Shown piece by piece: positions 1-9,148 of a stretch of DNA of 64,000 bases. The position numbers and the translations under genes were made by a program. Each line of letters opens with the position of its first letter. Position 1 is the stretch's first letter. The notes beneath the pieces were generated by a model that saw only the letters and a list, made by a program, of their open reading frames with translations, was not told where the DNA came from and searched no databases. Origin of the DNA: an uncultured Marinomonas sp. (GTDB lineage Bacteria > Pseudomonadota > Gammaproteobacteria > Pseudomonadales > Marinomonadaceae); contig CANLRQ010000006.1 in NCBI GenBank assembly GCA_947493575.1, positions 62,001 through 126,000 on the forward strand, given 5' to 3'.

Positions 1-957
1 AATGTCCACTTCAATTAACTCGTTAGGTATTGAAATAAAACGCTCTTCAAGAGAATCTGACTTTTCGTAATAATAATGCATGCTAATTTCATGCTTAAGA
101 GAAACCTGCTTTGTCCAATCAACCTTAAAATACGCTCTATCTGTTTTTTCTGTTGGCTCTCCGCCTTCAAAAGCGGAACTCGAAGGTTCTTTTTTCGCAG
201 TATTTTGAGCACCACCAAAATCAAACTCAAATTGCTCATTAGAATCTTCATGCACAATGTAAACGTTAGCAATTTGGGTATCATAGCCATCGTGTCGAGC
301 ATCATTTGACTGATCAATATCAAATCCATCGATATTTTTAGACGAAACCGACGCTCGATAACTCCAAGGGCCATTCAAATCACTGTATTGAGCATATAGA
401 TTATTATCTCCTCTCTCATCTATATAACTGCTTACTGTCCCGCCTAACGTATCTTGAGGAGCTCGAGTAATAATATTAATTACAGCAAAAAAAGAGTTGG
501 CCCCATAACTCGCAGCATTAGGCCCTCGATTAACTTCGACTCTTTCAACATCTTGAATATTGAGAGGCAGCTTTGCCCACTCCACTCTTGCTAACCCTGC
601 GCTATATACAGAACGACCATTAACTAGAACTTGGATTCGACGAAATTTATCCAACTGAGTTCCATGGTAAGCAACCACAATTCCACTAGAGTCATGAAAT
701 GGCGCAACGAAAAAGCCAGGCACAAATTGCATAAGCTCTTCAACCGTTCTTGCTCCAGAGCGCTGGATAAATGTTCGATCAAGCACGGATAAAGAAGAAG
801 AAACCTCCTGCCTAGACTGAGACATTTTAGAAGGCGTGACTACTTGATTTAGCGCCTCACTAAACACTCCAATAGATACTTGATTATCTTGAGCAATTAC
901 ATCAGATACGCTACATATGAATATTGAATAATAAAATGCACGTGAGATTATTTTCAT
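1..957 (-). CDS. TonB-dependent outer membrane receptor (3' end beyond window)
   Basis: The reading frame runs open from an ATG at 957 to the window edge, so only the first 319 residues are seen. The N-terminus is a signal peptide (about residues 1-22) ending near SDVIAQD. A TonB plug domain follows, shown by TVEELMQFVPG, IQVLVNGRSVY, DVERVEVNRGPNAASYGANS and INIITR. The remainder would be the start of the 22-strand barrel. Such receptors import siderophores, cobalamin or other large ligands using TonB energy; the ligand cannot be told from this part. The start codon overlaps the stop of the prephenate dehydratase gene (ATGA), which implies translational coupling. This is an odd pairing of an aromatic amino acid enzyme and an outer membrane receptor. 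The family call is secure; the specificity is unknown. Confidence 0.88.
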   Translation of the reverse strand, partial: MKIISRAFYYSIFICSVSDVIAQDNQVSIGVFSEALNQVVTPSKMSQSRQEVSSSLSVLDRTFIQRSGARTVEELMQFVPGFFVAPFHDSSGIVVAYHGTQLDKFRRIQVLVNGRSVYSAGLARVEWAKLPLNIQDVERVEVNRGPNAASYGANSFFAVINIITRAPQDTLGGTVSSYIDERGDNNLYAQYSDLNGPWSYRASVSSKNIDGFDIDQSNDARHDGYDTQIANVYIVHEDSNEQFEFDFGGAQNTAKKEPSSSAFEGGEPTEKTDRAYFKVDWTKQVSLKHEISMHYYYEKSDSLEERFISIPNELIEVDI

Positions 958-1829
958 GGATTATTTACACTTCTATAATCATCCGCTAAATATGTCCCTA
1001 GCATTCGAATATCTTCAGAAAAAAAGCGCAGCTCTTCTAAGGCTAATTGTAATTCAGGTGCTTGAAAATGGGATTCAACATCTATATAAAATTGCGTTGC
1101 AGTAAAACGCCCATTAACCATATAACTTTCTAGTTTTAACAAGTTAATGTTATTGGTAGCAAATCCACCCATCGCTTTATACAAAGCCGCCGGCACATTG
1201 CGAACACGGAACATAAACGATGTGATATATGTTTTATTTACATCAAAAACAGGAAGCTTATGCTGTTTAGCAAACACCAAAAAGCGCGTTGTGTTGCCTT
1301 TTGTATCATTAAACTCAGATTGAAGAACTTTTAAATCGTACAACTCGGCAGCTAAGGAAGACGAAATAACCCCAAGTGTTGGGTCTTGTGATTCAGATAA
1401 GTATTTCGACGCGCCAGCCGTATCATACATAGCAACATTAGTCGCACCGAGAGACTTAATATTGTTATCACATTGAGCCAATGCTTGAGGGTGACTCCCC
1501 ACTCGTTTAATGTCACTTAATTCACTTCCATGGCACCCTATCAAGCAATGATTAACTGGCTCAAAGTGCTCTTTAATAACATATAACTGGGTTTTCTTTA
1601 ATTCTCGATAAATTTCCTCCACACGACCAGCCGTTGAATTCTCAACAGGTATCATTGCAATGGTCGCTTCCCCTTGCTCCACCATTTGCATTGCATCAAC
1701 AAAAGTTGCGCAATTAACAGAACGTAAATGAGGAAATGTGTGTTTACAAGCAAGATGGGAGTATGCTCCAGGCTCTCCTTGATAAGCAACAACACTCGTC
1801 GAATCAAGAGATGAATAACTCGATGACAT
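954..1829 (-). CDS. pheA: Prephenate dehydratase (monofunctional, ACT domain)
   Basis: The enzyme converts prephenate to phenylpyruvate in phenylalanine synthesis. The N-terminal catalytic domain has VAYQGEPGAYSHLA, MIPVENSTAGRV and the catalytic TRF motif in GNTTRFLVF. The C-terminal ACT domain contains KLESYM where the usual phenylalanine-binding motif is ESRP; ESYM variants are known to me from alphaproteobacterial-type enzymes. It is monofunctional: there is no chorismate mutase domain, unlike the fused P-protein of most gammaproteobacteria. Two ATGs lie nine bases apart; I chose 1829 because the AAGGA ribosome site abuts the 1838 ATG but sits nine bases from this one. The stop overlaps the start of the downstream receptor gene. 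Whether a second, housekeeping pheA exists elsewhere cannot be seen. Confidence 0.87.
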   Translation of the reverse strand: MSSSYSSLDSTSVVAYQGEPGAYSHLACKHTFPHLRSVNCATFVDAMQMVEQGEATIAMIPVENSTAGRVEEIYRELKKTQLYVIKEHFEPVNHCLIGCHGSELSDIKRVGSHPQALAQCDNNIKSLGATNVAMYDTAGASKYLSESQDPTLGVISSSLAAELYDLKVLQSEFNDTKGNTTRFLVFAKQHKLPVFDVNKTYITSFMFRVRNVPAALYKAMGGFATNNINLLKLESYMVNGRFTATQFYIDVESHFQAPELQLALEELRFFSEDIRMLGTYLADDYRSVNNP

Positions 1830-1936
1830 ATAAATCATTCCTTAAATATAAATTGCCAACACCTTACCAAATTACCAAAATCAGCACCAGCTCAGACAAA
1901 TAAATAAGAGCCAAAAAACTAAATTAGGAATATAAT

Positions 1937-2077
1937 TAGACTTTTGCACAAAGTCATGAACTACTATATAAAATGAGGCAAAAACAGACGAAAAATCGGA
2001 ACTCATTAATTATAAATGAGCATTTTGAGTCTTTTATAACTAAGTATTAGCAAATGTAGCAGCCGTGCAAAGATCTC
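1937..2077 (+). mobile_element. Family A MITE-like element, copy A1 (full length)
   Basis: A non-coding element of about 141 bp. The left end TAGACTTTTGCAC and right end GTGCAAAGATCTC are imperfect inverted repeats of the family consensus GAGACCTTTGCACGA. The internal blocks GAGGCAAAAACAGACGAAAAA and TATAAATGAGCATTTTGAGTC are shared with the other full copies. The 5 bp on each side are identical (ATAAT at 1932-1936 and 2078-2082), as expected of a target site duplication. It ends 31 bp upstream of yidD. Confidence 0.82.
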
Positions 2078-2108
2078 ATAATAGATTAAAATTGAGTTGG
2101 TTCATTCT

Positions 2109-2333
2109 ATGTTCAAAAAGATCACACTTACTCTCGTAAAAGGTTACCAATATACGGTAAGTCCTCTATTGGGAAACAATTGTCGTTTTTACCCTAGCTG
2201 TTCTACATATATGATAGAAGCCATTGAAATTCACGGCCCTCTAAAAGGTACCGGGCTAGGGTTAAAAAGATTGTGTAAATGTCACCCTTTCCATGAAGGA
2301 GGAGTGGATGAAGTGCCTCAAAAGAAAAAGTGA
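2109..2333 (+). CDS. yidD: Membrane protein insertion efficiency factor YidD
   Basis: A 74-residue protein of the YidD family (UPF0161). It is a small membrane-associated protein thought to help YidC insert inner membrane proteins. The family signature is clear: [26 protein letters not shown] spans residues 9-34, with the conserved cysteines, followed by [13 protein letters not shown]. The ATG at 2109 is preferred; a TTG four codons upstream would also be in frame. In most gammaproteobacteria yidD sits between rnpA and yidC near the origin. Here it stands alone between pheA and acs, which is unusual. The stop codon lies inside the left arm of a terminator hairpin. Confidence 0.9.
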   Translation: MFKKITLTLVKGYQYTVSPLLGNNCRFYPSCSTYMIEAIEIHGPLKGTGLGLKRLCKCHPFHEGGVDEVPQKKK

Positions 2334-2355
2334 TTTTGAAGAACAAAATCACTTT
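2327..2355. terminator. Bidirectional terminator between yidD and acs
   Basis: A perfect 12-bp stem, AAAGTGATTTTG and CAAAATCACTTT, with an AAGAA loop. It sits between the convergent yidD and acs genes and overlaps the yidD stop codon. The flanks are A-rich upstream, giving U-rich tails in the minus direction. Confidence 0.7.
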
Positions 2356-2369
2356 CAAAAGGCTATTAG

Positions 2370-4322
2370 TTACTTATTCAACCTGTGCTCAATAAGATCA
2401 TCAACAACGCTTGGGTCGGCCAGTGTGCTTGTATCGCCTAGCTGATCATGTTCATTTGCCGCAATCTTCCTTAATATTCGACGCATAATTTTACCTGATC
2501 GAGTTTTTGGTAAGCCTTTAACAGCCCACTGAGTCAAGTCAGGTGTAGCAATTGCCCCAACTTCATTTCTTACAAACTGCTTAACTTCCGCTGTTAATGA
2601 GTCTGTTATCACAGTGCCATCGACAGGTGTAATATAAACATAGATTCCCTGACCTTTAATATCATGAGGATAACCAACTATAGCAGCCTCAGCCACAGCA
2701 GGGTGTGCCACTAGAGCACTTTCAATTTCAGCAGTCCCCAATCGGTGACCAGAAACATTTAGCACATCATCAACTCGGCCCGTAATCCAATAATAACCCT
2801 CTGCATCTCTCCTAGCCCCATCACCAGTAAAATACATTCCTTCAAAAGTACTAAAGTACGTTTGCTCAAATCGCGCATGATCACCGTAAACGGTACGAGC
2901 TTGCCCAGGCCATGAATCAAGTAAAACTAAACTGCCTTCGGCTTCGCCGTTTCCTTCTAGAATACGGCCGTTTGAATCTACTAATGCCGGCTGAACACCA
3001 AAAAGAGGGCCTGTACACGAACCCGACTTCATATCTGGCCCACCAACACGAGGGCTCATCATAATTCCGCCAGTCTCAGTCTGCCACCAAGTATCAACAA
3101 CAGGACATCGTTCTTCACCCATTTTTGAGTAATACCACCACCAAGCTTCAGGGTTGATAGGCTCGCCTACACTACCGAGTATCCGTAACGATTTACGATG
3201 CGAACTGGCGATAGGTTCATCCCCTTTTGCCATCAATGCTCGAATAGCAGTTGGAGCGGTATATAGAATAGAAACACTGTATTTATCAACAATTCTACCA
3301 ATGCGACCACTATCAGGATACGTTGGCACACCTTCAAATAAAACACTGCTTGTGCAATTGCCCAAGGGCCCGTACACCATATAAGAATGCCCAGTAATCC
3401 AGCCGACATCTGCAGCACACCAATACACATCGTCTCTTTTGACATCGAATACAACTTCGTGAGTCAATGATGCGTACACCATATAACCACCAACAGTATG
3501 CACAACCCCTTTGGGTTTTCCTGTAGATCCAGAGGTATATAAAATAAAAAGCGGATCTTCTGCATTCATTGGTTCTGGGTTACATTCGGCACTTGAAGTA
3601 GCAACCAATTCCTTCCAATTAACATCAATTTGATTATTCCATGACTGCTCAGTTCCTGCATAAGGATAAACAATCACTTTCTCAACAGATGAACATGCCT
3701 TGTTAGACAAAGCCTGATCAACCACTTTTTTCAAAGGAATGATTCGACCCGCTCTCTTGCCTTCATCGGCCGTTAAAATGACTTTAACGCCACAATCATT
3801 CAAACGATCAGCAATCGCATTAGCAGAGAAACCACCAAAAATAACCGAATGAATAGCGCCAATCCGAGCACAGGCCAGCATAGCATGTACCGCCTGTGGG
3901 ATCATCGGCATATAAATAGCCACTCGATCTCCCTTCGTTACTCCTAGCTTTTTTAACCCATTCGCTAATTTAGCAACATCTTCATGTAATTGCTGATAAG
4001 TTATTTCTTGAGAGTCGCTTTCCTCATCACCTTCCCAATAATAAGCAATTTTATCCGCATTCTCATGGAGGTGACGATCTGTACAATTATAAGATGCATT
4101 TAAAAAACCATCCTCAAACCACCGAATACTGACATCACTTTTATTAAAACGCGTATTCTTCACTTGAGAATAAGGAGTCATCCAATCAATTCTTTTACCC
4201 ACCTCCCCCCAAAACTCAGTCGGTTTTTTTAATGAATCTTCATAAAGAGAATGGAATGTTGCTTGATCAAGATTAGCTTGATCTTTCACTTCGACAGGTA
4301 AGGAAATTACGTGTTGTTCCAT
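2370..4322 (-). CDS. acs: Acetyl-coenzyme A synthetase
   Basis: A 650-residue AMP-forming acetate:CoA ligase. It activates acetate to acetyl-adenylate and then acetyl-CoA in the cytoplasm. The length equals the family norm. Seen motifs: the adenylation P-loop [12 protein letters not shown], the core WWQTETGG, the hinge and A8 loop [20 protein letters not shown], and the C-terminal [11 protein letters not shown] whose lysine is the acetylation-regulated catalytic residue in this family. An AGGAG ribosome site sits seven bases before the ATG. It is monocistronic, with an internally deleted family A repeat 35 bp upstream of the start and a terminator after the stop. Confidence 0.97.
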   Translation of the reverse strand: MEQHVISLPVEVKDQANLDQATFHSLYEDSLKKPTEFWGEVGKRIDWMTPYSQVKNTRFNKSDVSIRWFEDGFLNASYNCTDRHLHENADKIAYYWEGDEESDSQEITYQQLHEDVAKLANGLKKLGVTKGDRVAIYMPMIPQAVHAMLACARIGAIHSVIFGGFSANAIADRLNDCGVKVILTADEGKRAGRIIPLKKVVDQALSNKACSSVEKVIVYPYAGTEQSWNNQIDVNWKELVATSSAECNPEPMNAEDPLFILYTSGSTGKPKGVVHTVGGYMVYASLTHEVVFDVKRDDVYWCAADVGWITGHSYMVYGPLGNCTSSVLFEGVPTYPDSGRIGRIVDKYSVSILYTAPTAIRALMAKGDEPIASSHRKSLRILGSVGEPINPEAWWWYYSKMGEERCPVVDTWWQTETGGIMMSPRVGGPDMKSGSCTGPLFGVQPALVDSNGRILEGNGEAEGSLVLLDSWPGQARTVYGDHARFEQTYFSTFEGMYFTGDGARRDAEGYYWITGRVDDVLNVSGHRLGTAEIESALVAHPAVAEAAIVGYPHDIKGQGIYVYITPVDGTVITDSLTAEVKQFVRNEVGAIATPDLTQWAVKGLPKTRSGKIMRRILRKIAANEHDQLGDTSTLADPSVVDDLIEHRLNK

Positions 4323-4357
4323 TTAACTGCTCCTATTTATTAAATTTATTATTAAGC

Positions 4358-4441
4358 GCAACCTTTGCACGAAGTCATTAGCGATGATAAGTCTGTTTTT
4401 TAACAAAGTATTAGCAAGCGTAGTAGTCGTGAAAAGCTCTC
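4358..4441 (+). repeat. Family A element, copy A2 (internally deleted)
   Basis: An 84-bp derivative keeping both ends (ACCTTTGCACGAAGTCAT on the left and GTCTGTTTTTTAACAAAGTA through the right end) but lacking the centre from the GACGAGGCAAAA block to the GCATTTTGA block. The flanking 5-mers are TAAGC (4353-4357) and CAAGC (4442-4446), one mismatch. It lies in the acs 5' region. Confidence 0.75.
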
Positions 4442-4504
4442 CAAGCATTTTTGACTCCCAAAGGTCCTTCTTAGAATTAAGAATACCCTCAACGAAAATG
4501 AAAG

Positions 4505-5245
4505 CTAAGTAAAACGGCCTGCTTTTACAAAAAAAGGCAAGGTGATGGTTTTTTTCAGTAACGGGTCATCCCAAAGCTTCAGCATTTCGTCCCACGCGCG
4601 CCCTAAAAATAAGTCACCTTCCGACTCGATTAATAAAGAAGTAGCAGACCATGAGCGGATGAATTCAAACACCCGATAAGCACTCCAGTTCTGAGTCAAC
4701 TCAAATTTAGGAACATCAATCATATTTAGCGGGAACTCAATATCCTTATATTCTCTCCAAAGCAATCTACTCTTATTCTTCCAGTATGGATGCACTTTTT
4801 TAAGAATGTAACGATCTATAACATCATCTTCATGCTCACCAATGCGTATCCAATTGTATCCCCAACACACAAATAACCCCCCAGGTTTGAGCACTCTTCT
4901 TAATTCCCCCCAAAAAGACTCTAAATCTAGCCAATGTAGTGCATGGGCCACACAAACAACATCAAAACTGTTGTCTGGATAAGGTGTTTTTTCAGATTGA
5001 CAAACTTGATAGTGAATTTTTCGATGGGGTGTTGCTTCAGCGATTTGAGTTTCACTCACATCAGAAGCTTCTACAGATTCAAAATACGCTGCAAGATCTA
5101 TAGATGCTTGGCCAGTACCGCATGCAGAATCCCATACAAGAGCATGCCCTGGAGCTTCTTTTGCTAACCAGAAATACAATTCAGCAGGATAAGTTGGTCG
5201 AGCTCTAGAATACATATCCGAAGCAGCATCAAAATAAGATCTCAT
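4505..5245 (-). CDS. Class I SAM-dependent methyltransferase
   Basis: A 246-residue Rossmann-fold methyltransferase of the UbiE/type-11 group. Motif I (LVWDSACGTGQASIDLA) follows the N-terminal helix; the acidic ribose-binding residue lies in VEASDVSETQI; motif II is SFDVVCVAHALHW; motif III is LKPGGLFVCWGY. This is the layout of small-molecule methyltransferases related to trans-aconitate methyltransferase. The substrate is not predictable. An excellent GAGGAGG ribosome site precedes the ATG. It is transcribed alone, divergent from the TRAP receptor gene. The family is certain; a specific function is not. Confidence 0.85.
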   Translation of the reverse strand: MRSYFDAASDMYSRARPTYPAELYFWLAKEAPGHALVWDSACGTGQASIDLAAYFESVEASDVSETQIAEATPHRKIHYQVCQSEKTPYPDNSFDVVCVAHALHWLDLESFWGELRRVLKPGGLFVCWGYNWIRIGEHEDDVIDRYILKKVHPYWKNKSRLLWREYKDIEFPLNMIDVPKFELTQNWSAYRVFEFIRSWSATSLLIESEGDLFLGRAWDEMLKLWDDPLLKKTITLPFFVKAGRFT

Positions 5246-5610
5246 AACCTATCCCTCCTCTATATGATGTTTAAACGCAGCACATTAGCAGCACTTTACT
5301 AAACAACGCAATAAGCCAACCAATATACTTACAAACTGACCACACAAAAAGTGTCATTTTTTTATGTAACACAATCACTTATTTGCTTATAAAAAGTCGT
5401 TTATTTAAAAAAATAACGAATATATCGATAATTACAGCAAATTTAGTAGGCTATTTTTTGCTTACTAGTCTATTTGTTATATAGGCTGTTTTTTTACCTA
5501 AAAATGAAGAAAAAAACCAACAAACCAATAAAAAAACAACACTTTAAAAAAATAGGCATAGTAATTGTAATATATTTATATGACAGAACCTAAACTAGGA
5601 GAAAAATAAT
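5246..5610. other. Divergent intergenic region, methyltransferase / TRAP receptor
   Basis: 365 bp of very AT-rich DNA with several A and T runs, holding the promoters of both divergent genes. No repeat of family A or B, no long palindrome and no convincing small gene was seen. A lysine-rich 29-codon frame (5504-5593) just before the TRAP gene is probably chance. Confidence 0.5.
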
Positions 5611-6639
5611 ATGAAACTGGGCTTAATCGCAAAAACTTTCATTACTACAACTACTGCAGCAGCAATTATGCTGTCAGCTTCTCAGCTTCATGCTGCGGAT
5701 AAACGTAACTATATTATGGCTACAGCATCTACTGGCGGTACTTATTACCCTGTTGGTGTTGCAATTGCTACTTTAAGTAAAGTTAAACTTGAACCAAAAC
5801 ATGGCTTATCCATTTCAGCAATCAGCTCTGCGGGTTCAGGTGAAAATATTAAATTGCTACGTGAAAACCAAGCTCAGTTTGCTATTTTGCAAGGCTTATA
5901 TGGTGCATGGGCGTGGAATGGTGAAGGTCCTCTAAAAACTTCAGGTAAACAAGAAAATCTTCGCTCTGTAACTATGCTTTGGCAAAATGTTGAGCATTTT
6001 GTTCTGAAAAGCGACTTAGTTAAAACAGGCACAGTAGACGATTTAAAAGCTCTACAAAGTGGCGATAATAAATTCTCCATCGGTAAAAAGAACTCTGGTA
6101 CCGAAGGTTCTGGTCGTCAACTATTAACAGGTTTAGGCATTAACGCTAATGACTTCAGCCTTGCATATATGGGATACGGCGCCAGCGCTGATGCAATGCA
6201 AAATGGCAACATTGATGGCATGAACATACCTGCAGGTGTACCAGTAAGCGCAATAACACGAGCTTATGCATCAATGGGCGATAAAGTGAAAGTTTTAGAC
6301 TTCACTGATGAACAAATGAAAGAAGCAAACGGTGATTATACGCTTTGGACTCGTTATGTGATTCCAGCCAATACTTACCCAGGACAAACAGCACCGATTA
6401 ACACGGTTGCTCAACCTAACTTCTTAGCAACAAGAGCAGATTTGTCTGACGACGATATCTACTTATTGACAAAGAATATTTATGAAAACTTAAGTTACTT
6501 AAGCGCCATTCATAAAGCGACCAGTGTTATGTCTATAGAAAAAGCCATTAATGGCCTTCCTGTACCATTACATCCAGGTGCTGCACGTTACTATCGTGAA
6601 CAAGGTATTCAAATTCCTGATCACTTAATAGCTAATTAA
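5611..6639 (+). CDS. TRAP transporter solute receptor, TAXI family
   Basis: A 342-residue periplasmic binding protein of the TAXI (TRAP-associated extracytoplasmic immunogenic) family. A signal peptide covers residues 1-28 and ends at QLHAADK. Mature family marks follow: IMATASTGGTYYPVGVAIA near the start, SAGSGENIKLLRENQAQFAI, and KNSGTEGSGRQLLTGLG. TAXI receptors deliver substrates, often glutamate/glutamine or other carboxylates, to a fused TRAP permease; the substrate here is unknown. The matching permease lies downstream, but 295 bp away. That gap holds a family A repeat and an AT-rich hairpin. AGGAGAAAA gives a strong ribosome site. Confidence 0.92.
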   Translation: MKLGLIAKTFITTTTAAAIMLSASQLHAADKRNYIMATASTGGTYYPVGVAIATLSKVKLEPKHGLSISAISSAGSGENIKLLRENQAQFAILQGLYGAWAWNGEGPLKTSGKQENLRSVTMLWQNVEHFVLKSDLVKTGTVDDLKALQSGDNKFSIGKKNSGTEGSGRQLLTGLGINANDFSLAYMGYGASADAMQNGNIDGMNIPAGVPVSAITRAYASMGDKVKVLDFTDEQMKEANGDYTLWTRYVIPANTYPGQTAPINTVAQPNFLATRADLSDDDIYLLTKNIYENLSYLSAIHKATSVMSIEKAINGLPVPLHPGAARYYREQGIQIPDHLIAN

Positions 6640-6645
6640 AAACTT

Positions 6646-6785
6646 GAGACCTTTGCACCAAGCTATGAGCGACGATAAGACGAGGCAAAAACAGACGAAA
6701 AAGTGCAGTTTATGGATTATAAATGAGCATTTTTAGTCTTTTTTTAACAAAGTGTTAGCAAACGCAATAGTCGTGAAAAGGTCTC
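6646..6785 (+). mobile_element. Family A MITE-like element, copy A3 (full length)
   Basis: A 140-bp copy with ends GAGACCTTTGCAC and GTGAAAAGGTCTC. It is flanked by an exact 5-bp direct repeat (AACTT at 6641-6645 and 6786-6790). It starts six bases after the TAXI receptor stop codon and so lies inside the receptor-permease transcription unit. Confidence 0.85.
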
Positions 6786-6812
6786 AACTTCGTTATTAGA
6801 CGTTTATACTTT

Positions 6813-6850
6813 AACTAAACAATATGGATATTTTTCAATATTGTTTAGTT
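6813..6850 (+). terminator. AT-rich hairpin between TRAP receptor and permease
   Basis: A perfect 13-bp stem, AACTAAACAATAT and ATATTGTTTAGTT, with a 12-base loop, followed by ATTTTAA. It may be a partial terminator or an RNA-stabilising hairpin that lets the binding protein be made in excess over the permease. The stem is AT-rich, so termination strength is doubtful. Confidence 0.45.
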
Positions 6851-6933
6851 ATTTTAATGCAAGTACACAAATCATTGCATTAATAGATAGACTCTTCCTC
6901 TGATCTTCTTTGCTTTATAAAGGTAGTTGCTCT

Positions 6934-9051
6934 ATGAACTCGCCAACTAGCCAAACTCATACGCCTGTGCCAGACCTACAAGAATTCGAAACAAAATATC
7001 GATCTCATGCAGGGGTTACTCGTATTACTTTCGCTTTTTCTATTTTCTTAGCCATTGCTCATATTTACATAAACACAATCGGCACATTACCTGAACTATG
7101 GATTTCTGCGTTCCACTTCTCGGGGTTTGGAATTCTCTGCGCATTGTTAATCCCAGCTCACCCTTCACTTTTAAAAAGCAAAGTGGCTCTTATCATAGAT
7201 ATAGTTATGATAATTGCATTAGCAGGGATTACTCTCTATATCGTTTTATTTGAAGATGCATTGTATGAACGTGGTGTAACCTTCAGTACGGGAGATTGGA
7301 TCGCCTCTAGTATAGCCATTCTCTTATCGTTAGAACTAATACGACGCACTAGCGGCTGGTTCATTCCTGCACTCATTGTGGTGGCAATGACTTATGTTGT
7401 CATGTGGGGACAGTGGATCAGCGGAACATTTGCCTTTCCAGGCTTAAGTCTAGAAACACTACTTTATCGCAGTTACTACAGTACAGACGGTATGTTTGGC
7501 TCAATATCAAGAATTTCATGGAGTTTTGTTTTCATGTTCATTCTATTTGGGGCTTTCTTAGTAAAATCTGGAGCGGGTGATTTTATTATTGATTTATCTC
7601 GCTCCCTTGCGAGTAAAATGATCGGCGGCCCGGGCTTTGTTGCTGTTTTAGGATCTGGACTTATGGGTTCAGTATCTGGTTCTTCTGTTGCCAATACCGT
7701 ATCGACTGGCGTAATCACCATTCCTCTTATGCGTAAAGCAGGCTTCCCAGCTAGATTCTCAGCAGGCATTGAGGCCGCAGCTTCTACAGGAGGGCAACTT
7801 ATGCCTCCAGTAATGGGAGCTGGCGCTTTTATTATGGCGTCTTACACTCAAGTATCTTATGTCACCATCATTAGTGTTGCCGCTATACCAGCCCTACTCT
7901 ACTTTCTTAGTGTTGGTTTTTTTGTACGTGTTGAAGCCAAAAGAAGCAAAGTAATATCCGTTGAAGATGATGGCCCCAGAGTAGGTGAAGTATTCAAATC
8001 AGGCTGGCATCATATTGTCCCTCTTGCTGTGCTGGTCACCTTGTTAATACAAGGGTTTACGCCAACTTACGCTGCAGGCATCAGTATTTTAGCCGTTATT
8101 TTCTCCTCATGGCTTTCAAAGCATCACAGAATGAACTTTATGGATATTCTCGATGCGATGGTTCAAGGAGCAAAAAACATGTCTACAACGGCGGTGTTAC
8201 TTGTTGGTATTGGCTTAGTCGTCAATGTGATAAGTACGACTGGCGTTGGCAATACTTTCTCTCTGATGATTACTGGGTGGGCAGGAGGAAGCCTTATCCT
8301 TACCATTACTTTAATTGCTTTAGCATCTCTTATTTTAGGTATGGGGTTACCTGTTACTGCATCTTATATAGTATTGGGAACACTATCCGCTCCTGCACTA
8401 TATACCCTAATTGCTGAAAGCCAATTAATAGAAATGATGGCCAACGGAACATTGCCTGAAGCCGCTCACGCAGTATTCATGTTAGTGGACCCCACGTCAT
8501 TAACTGCATTGGCAGCTGGAATGTCGACCGATGACGCAGCTGTACTACTTGCTCAAGTCCCTAGTGATTTTAGAGGTATGTTATTAGATCAGTCTCTTGG
8601 TGCAGAAGCTGTCGCCATGATTCTAGTAACAGCTCACATGATTATTTTTTGGCTATCTCAAGACAGTAATGTGACTCCACCAGTTTGTCTAACTGCTTTT
8701 GCCGCCGCAGCGATTGCCAAAACCCCACCAATGCGAACAGGGTTAACAGCTTGGAAATTGGCGAAAGGGCTGTATATTATTCCTCTATTAATGGCTTATA
8801 CGCCGCTAGTAGGTGGCTCTTTTGAAGAAATGATAAAACTTACTTTCTTTGGCATTCTCGGCCTGTATGCATTTGTTGCAGTAATGGAAGGTTATTTAGA
8901 AGATCAATTAAACTTATTATTTAGAGGGCTATTGCTTATCGCAACTGTTGCTATGCTATGGCCTGGAGTAGATTTAATTTGGCAATTAGTAGGCGCAGCT
9001 ATATTCTTAGTTATCTTTATGAGAGGGTTTAAAAGCTACTCTAAAACCTAG
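6934..9051 (+). CDS. TRAP transporter permease, fused DctQ-DctM (4TM/12TM)
   Basis: A 705-residue inner membrane protein from the ATG at 6934; an in-frame TTG 24 bases upstream is less likely. The N-terminal quarter has several hydrophobic helices matching the small DctQ subunit. The rest is the large DctM domain, with family motifs such as GSGLMGSVSGSSVANTVSTG, ASTGGQLMPPVMGAGAF, LGMGLPVTASYIVLG and DSNVTPPVCLTAFAAAAIAK. Fused permeases of this type pair with TAXI receptors. They run on an ion gradient, commonly Na+, which fits the Na+ physiology of the rest of the window. No third subunit is present or needed. A terminator follows. Confidence 0.93.
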   Translation: MNSPTSQTHTPVPDLQEFETKYRSHAGVTRITFAFSIFLAIAHIYINTIGTLPELWISAFHFSGFGILCALLIPAHPSLLKSKVALIIDIVMIIALAGITLYIVLFEDALYERGVTFSTGDWIASSIAILLSLELIRRTSGWFIPALIVVAMTYVVMWGQWISGTFAFPGLSLETLLYRSYYSTDGMFGSISRISWSFVFMFILFGAFLVKSGAGDFIIDLSRSLASKMIGGPGFVAVLGSGLMGSVSGSSVANTVSTGVITIPLMRKAGFPARFSAGIEAAASTGGQLMPPVMGAGAFIMASYTQVSYVTIISVAAIPALLYFLSVGFFVRVEAKRSKVISVEDDGPRVGEVFKSGWHHIVPLAVLVTLLIQGFTPTYAAGISILAVIFSSWLSKHHRMNFMDILDAMVQGAKNMSTTAVLLVGIGLVVNVISTTGVGNTFSLMITGWAGGSLILTITLIALASLILGMGLPVTASYIVLGTLSAPALYTLIAESQLIEMMANGTLPEAAHAVFMLVDPTSLTALAAGMSTDDAAVLLAQVPSDFRGMLLDQSLGAEAVAMILVTAHMIIFWLSQDSNVTPPVCLTAFAAAAIAKTPPMRTGLTAWKLAKGLYIIPLLMAYTPLVGGSFEEMIKLTFFGILGLYAFVAVMEGYLEDQLNLLFRGLLLIATVAMLWPGVDLIWQLVGAAIFLVIFMRGFKSYSKT

Positions 9052-9084
9052 GGAAGATACGACCAAGCCACTTCCCTAATTACC

Positions 9085-9126
9085 AAAGCCCCTAGAGAGA
9101 CTGCTTATTGCTTCCCTAGGGGCTTT
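9085..9126. terminator. Terminator between TRAP permease and ABC transporter
   Basis: An 11-bp perfect stem, AAAGCCCCTAG and CTAGGGGCTTT, with a 20-base loop. It lies between convergent genes and probably acts both ways. Confidence 0.7.
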
Positions 9127-9148
9127 AATTCACAAGTTCTACTGTTTA

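Noticed and set aside
5504..5593. A 29-codon lysine-rich frame ending just before the TAXI receptor gene, a possible leader peptide.
   Set aside because: The DNA is a run of A-rich sequence that easily gives lysine codons. There is no ribosome site and no regulatory codon pattern or alternative hairpins.
8109..8417. A 102-residue frame rich in Tyr, Cys and Ser within the TRAP permease gene.
   Set aside because: It is an alternate-frame shadow of the permease coding sequence, without a start site.
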